From assembly GCA_910578995.1 (NCBI GenBank), contig CAJTSY010000060.1:1-22656 (forward strand): a DNA stretch of 22,656 nucleotides, given 5' to 3'. The position numbers and the translations under genes are program-made. The DNA comes from an uncultured Acetatifactor sp. (GTDB lineage Bacteria > Bacillota > Clostridia > Lachnospirales > Lachnospiraceae). This document shows positions 21,103-22,656 of this stretch, piece by piece; the stretch's first letter is position 1, and each line of letters starts with the position of its first letter. The notes beneath the pieces were generated by a model, which saw only the letters and a program-made list of their open reading frames with translations, was not told where the DNA came from and ran no database searches.

Positions 21103-22449
21103 ATGAAAAAGGACTTAACCCAGGGAAACGTAACCAAAAACATGCTTCTGTTTGCAGCCCCCATGATACTGGGGAACCTGCTGCAGCAGTTCTACAATAT
21201 CGCCGACACCCTGATCGTGGGGCAGTTCCTGGGGCCGGACGCCCTGGCGGCGGTGGGGAGCGCCTACACTCTGATGACCTTCCTGACCTCCATCCTCATC
21301 GGCATGTGCATGGGAAGCGGCGCCCTGTTTTCCTATTATTTCGGGAAAAAGGAAGAAAAGCGGATGAAGGACAGCATGCAGTTATCCTTCCTGCTCATCG
21401 GGGGCGCGACCATCCTCCTGAATGTGACAGTCATGGCGCTGCGCCGCCCCATCCTGCGCATCCTCCAGGTTCCGGAGGCGCTGATGGAAATGATGCACAC
21501 TTATGTATGGATTATTTTTACGGGGATTTTCTTTGTATTCCTGTATAATTATTTTGCCTATCTGCTGCGGGCGGTGGGCAATTCCCTGGTACCGCTGTAT
21601 TTTCTGGGAAGCACCGCCGTGCTGAACGTGGTGCTTGATCTGGTTTTCGTTACCCTGTGCAGGTGGGGGATTGCCGGGGCCGCGGCGGCCACCGTGATTG
21701 CCCAGGCAGTGTCGGGGCTGGGGCTCATGGCCTATACCTGGATCCGGGAACCCAAACTGCGCCTCTCCCTGGACTCCTTTACTCCGGAAAAAGGTTCCGC
21801 CCTGGAAATCCTCCGCTTTTCCTTTTCCTCCTCCATCCAGCAGTCCGTGATGAATTTCGGCATCCTGATGATCCAGGGGCTAGTGAACAGCTTCGGCGCA
21901 CAGGTGATGGCGGCCTTCGCGGCAGCCGTGAAGATCGATTCCTTCGCCTATATGCCCGCCCAGGAATTCGGCAACGCCTTCTCCCTCTTCATCTCCCAGA
22001 ACCATGGGGCCGGGGAAAAGGGCCGTGTACGGGAAGGAATGCGCAGCGCGGTGAGGGTGTCCATGCTGTTCTGCCTCTTCGTGTCCGTGCTGGTATTCCT
22101 CTTCGCGCCGTACCTGATGCTGCTGTTCATCAAAGCGGAAGAGACCGCCATCATCGCCATCGGCGCAGGGTACCTGCGTGTGGAGGGCGCATTTTACTGC
22201 GGAATCGGTATCCTGTTCCTGCTGTACGGGTATTACCGGGGTATCAACCGGCCCGAAATGTCCCTGGTGCTCACCGTCATCTCCCTGGGAACCCGGGTGC
22301 TTCTGGCCTATGTACTGGCGCCCGTTCCCCGGATCGGGGTTCTGGGCATCTGGAGCGCCATCCCCATCGGATGGGTTCTGGCGGATGTGACCGGGATTCT
22401 GTATCTGCGGAGACTGGAGCAGAAGCCGGCCGGTACAGCAAGACATTGA
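21103..22449 (+). CDS. MATE-family multidrug efflux transporter
   Basis: This is a 448-aa inner-membrane transporter with about 12 hydrophobic segments in two halves. It opens with the family pattern LTQGNVTKNMLLFAAPMILG, then NLLQQFYNIADTLIVGQFLG and DALAAVGSAYTL. The second half has SSSIQQSVMNFGILMIQGLV and the late QEFGNAFSLFISQNHGAGEK. MATE proteins export cationic drugs or metabolites using sodium or proton gradients. Length and motifs are complete. The ATG is preceded by AGGAGAG at 9-10 nt. It has its own promoter and is divergent from the candidate 6S RNA. The drug spectrum cannot be read from the sequence. Confidence 0.97.
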   Translation: MKKDLTQGNVTKNMLLFAAPMILGNLLQQFYNIADTLIVGQFLGPDALAAVGSAYTLMTFLTSILIGMCMGSGALFSYYFGKKEEKRMKDSMQLSFLLIGGATILLNVTVMALRRPILRILQVPEALMEMMHTYVWIIFTGIFFVFLYNYFAYLLRAVGNSLVPLYFLGSTAVLNVVLDLVFVTLCRWGIAGAAAATVIAQAVSGLGLMAYTWIREPKLRLSLDSFTPEKGSALEILRFSFSSSIQQSVMNFGILMIQGLVNSFGAQVMAAFAAAVKIDSFAYMPAQEFGNAFSLFISQNHGAGEKGRVREGMRSAVRVSMLFCLFVSVLVFLFAPYLMLLFIKAEETAIIAIGAGYLRVEGAFYCGIGILFLLYGYYRGINRPEMSLVLTVISLGTRVLLAYVLAPVPRIGVLGIWSAIPIGWVLADVTGILYLRRLEQKPAGTARH

Positions 22450-22472
22450 TTCCCACGTGCTGACCGGTTTCA

Positions 22473-22592
22473 TCTTCGGTTAAATGTTTCTGCGGCACAA
22501 AGCAGGATATACATCAGATAATCCTCCTTTGCCACAGCTTCCTCTTTGTATGTTTTGAGTTCATCATCTGTCAGATCGGAAAGCAGAAATGA
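22473..22592 (-). pseudogene. C-terminal coding remnant, unknown family
   Basis: A 40-codon stop-to-stop frame on the minus strand reads LSDLTDDELKTYKEEAVAKE then DYLMYILLCAAETFNRR and ends in TGA (22470-22472). The composition is protein-like (amphipathic, E/K-rich helices). The only ATG in it is 14 codons from the end, though that ATG has AAAGGAGG 8 nt upstream. A TAG (22593-22595) closes the frame on the 5' side. It may be the 3' remnant of a deleted gene; I do not recognise the family. Confidence 0.35.
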
Positions 22593-22605
22593 CTAAACGT
22601 AAATA

Positions 22606-22636
22606 AAAAGGACAGCCATGGGGTGACTGTCCTTTT
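22606..22636. terminator. bidirectional terminator near right edge
   Basis: AAAAGGACAG (22606-22615) and CTGTCCTTTT (22627-22636) form a perfect 10-bp stem with an 11-nt loop. The stem supplies T-runs on both strands. It can terminate the MATE transcript and any minus-strand gene entering from the right. Confidence 0.85.
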
Positions 22637-22656
22637 CAGAGAAGGTATTTCTTATG

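Overview
The window looks like a chromosomal segment of a moderately GC-rich, spore-former-type member of Clostridia, most likely Lachnospiraceae (Enterocloster/Hungatella-like). This is inferred from strong AGGAGG ribosome sites, sigma-A promoters with extended -10 elements, the PadR, XRE and DUF1538/PII gene types, and the protein style. No rRNA, tRNA, CRISPR array, phage gene or complete insertion sequence is visible. The species is not determinable from the window alone.

Layout. 1-1015: a 39-bp tandem repeat, an autoregulation-type PadR gene (-) and a relic of an AAA-ATPase/nuclease-family gene (+). 1046-3260: a LysR regulator (-) divergent from a two-gene short-chain chromate-transporter (CHR) pair (+). 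3261-5672: a leader with 16-bp repeats, an XRE regulator with a helical-repeat C-terminus, an intricate nested inverted-repeat element right after its stop, and an uncharacterised protein with a PD-(D/E)XK-like core. 5677-7903: a two-gene minus-strand unit with a double-PII protein and an internally duplicated DUF1538 membrane protein. 8163-12944 (-): a NUDIX hydrolase, a four-helix protein, a possible 38-codon ORF, a DUF2971 protein and a hybrid PAS sensor kinase. 13159-13323 (+): a broken GNAT acetyltransferase with its own promoter.

13414-19338 (-) is the most coherent block: a secreted protein with two calcium-type DxNxDG motifs, an OmpR-type response regulator, a HAMP sensor kinase and a membrane-anchored 281-aa protein are tightly overlapped (11 bp or less). 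They are followed by a membrane-anchored enzyme that fuses an Amidase_3 domain to a NodB polysaccharide deacetylase. Those are the two chemistries that, in separate proteins (CwlD and PdaA), make muramic-delta-lactam in spore cortex. 19510-20586 (-) is a von Willebrand A protein whose N-terminus with the MIDAS DxSxS motif is missing, although a near-consensus promoter still sits upstream. 20763-20941 (-) has a promoter, a terminator and a fold that together resemble a 6S RNA. 21103-22449 (+) is a MATE efflux transporter, followed by a short coding relic and a bidirectional terminator.

The most notable items are the amidase-deacetylase fusion and its sensory neighbourhood, the candidate 6S RNA, the crossed inverted repeats at 4685-4783, and the decapitated vWA gene. 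Several gene relics (AAA, GNAT, vWA, the 3' fragment at 22.5 kb) suggest ongoing gene decay. All family calls come from reading translated sequence by eye; no database search was run.
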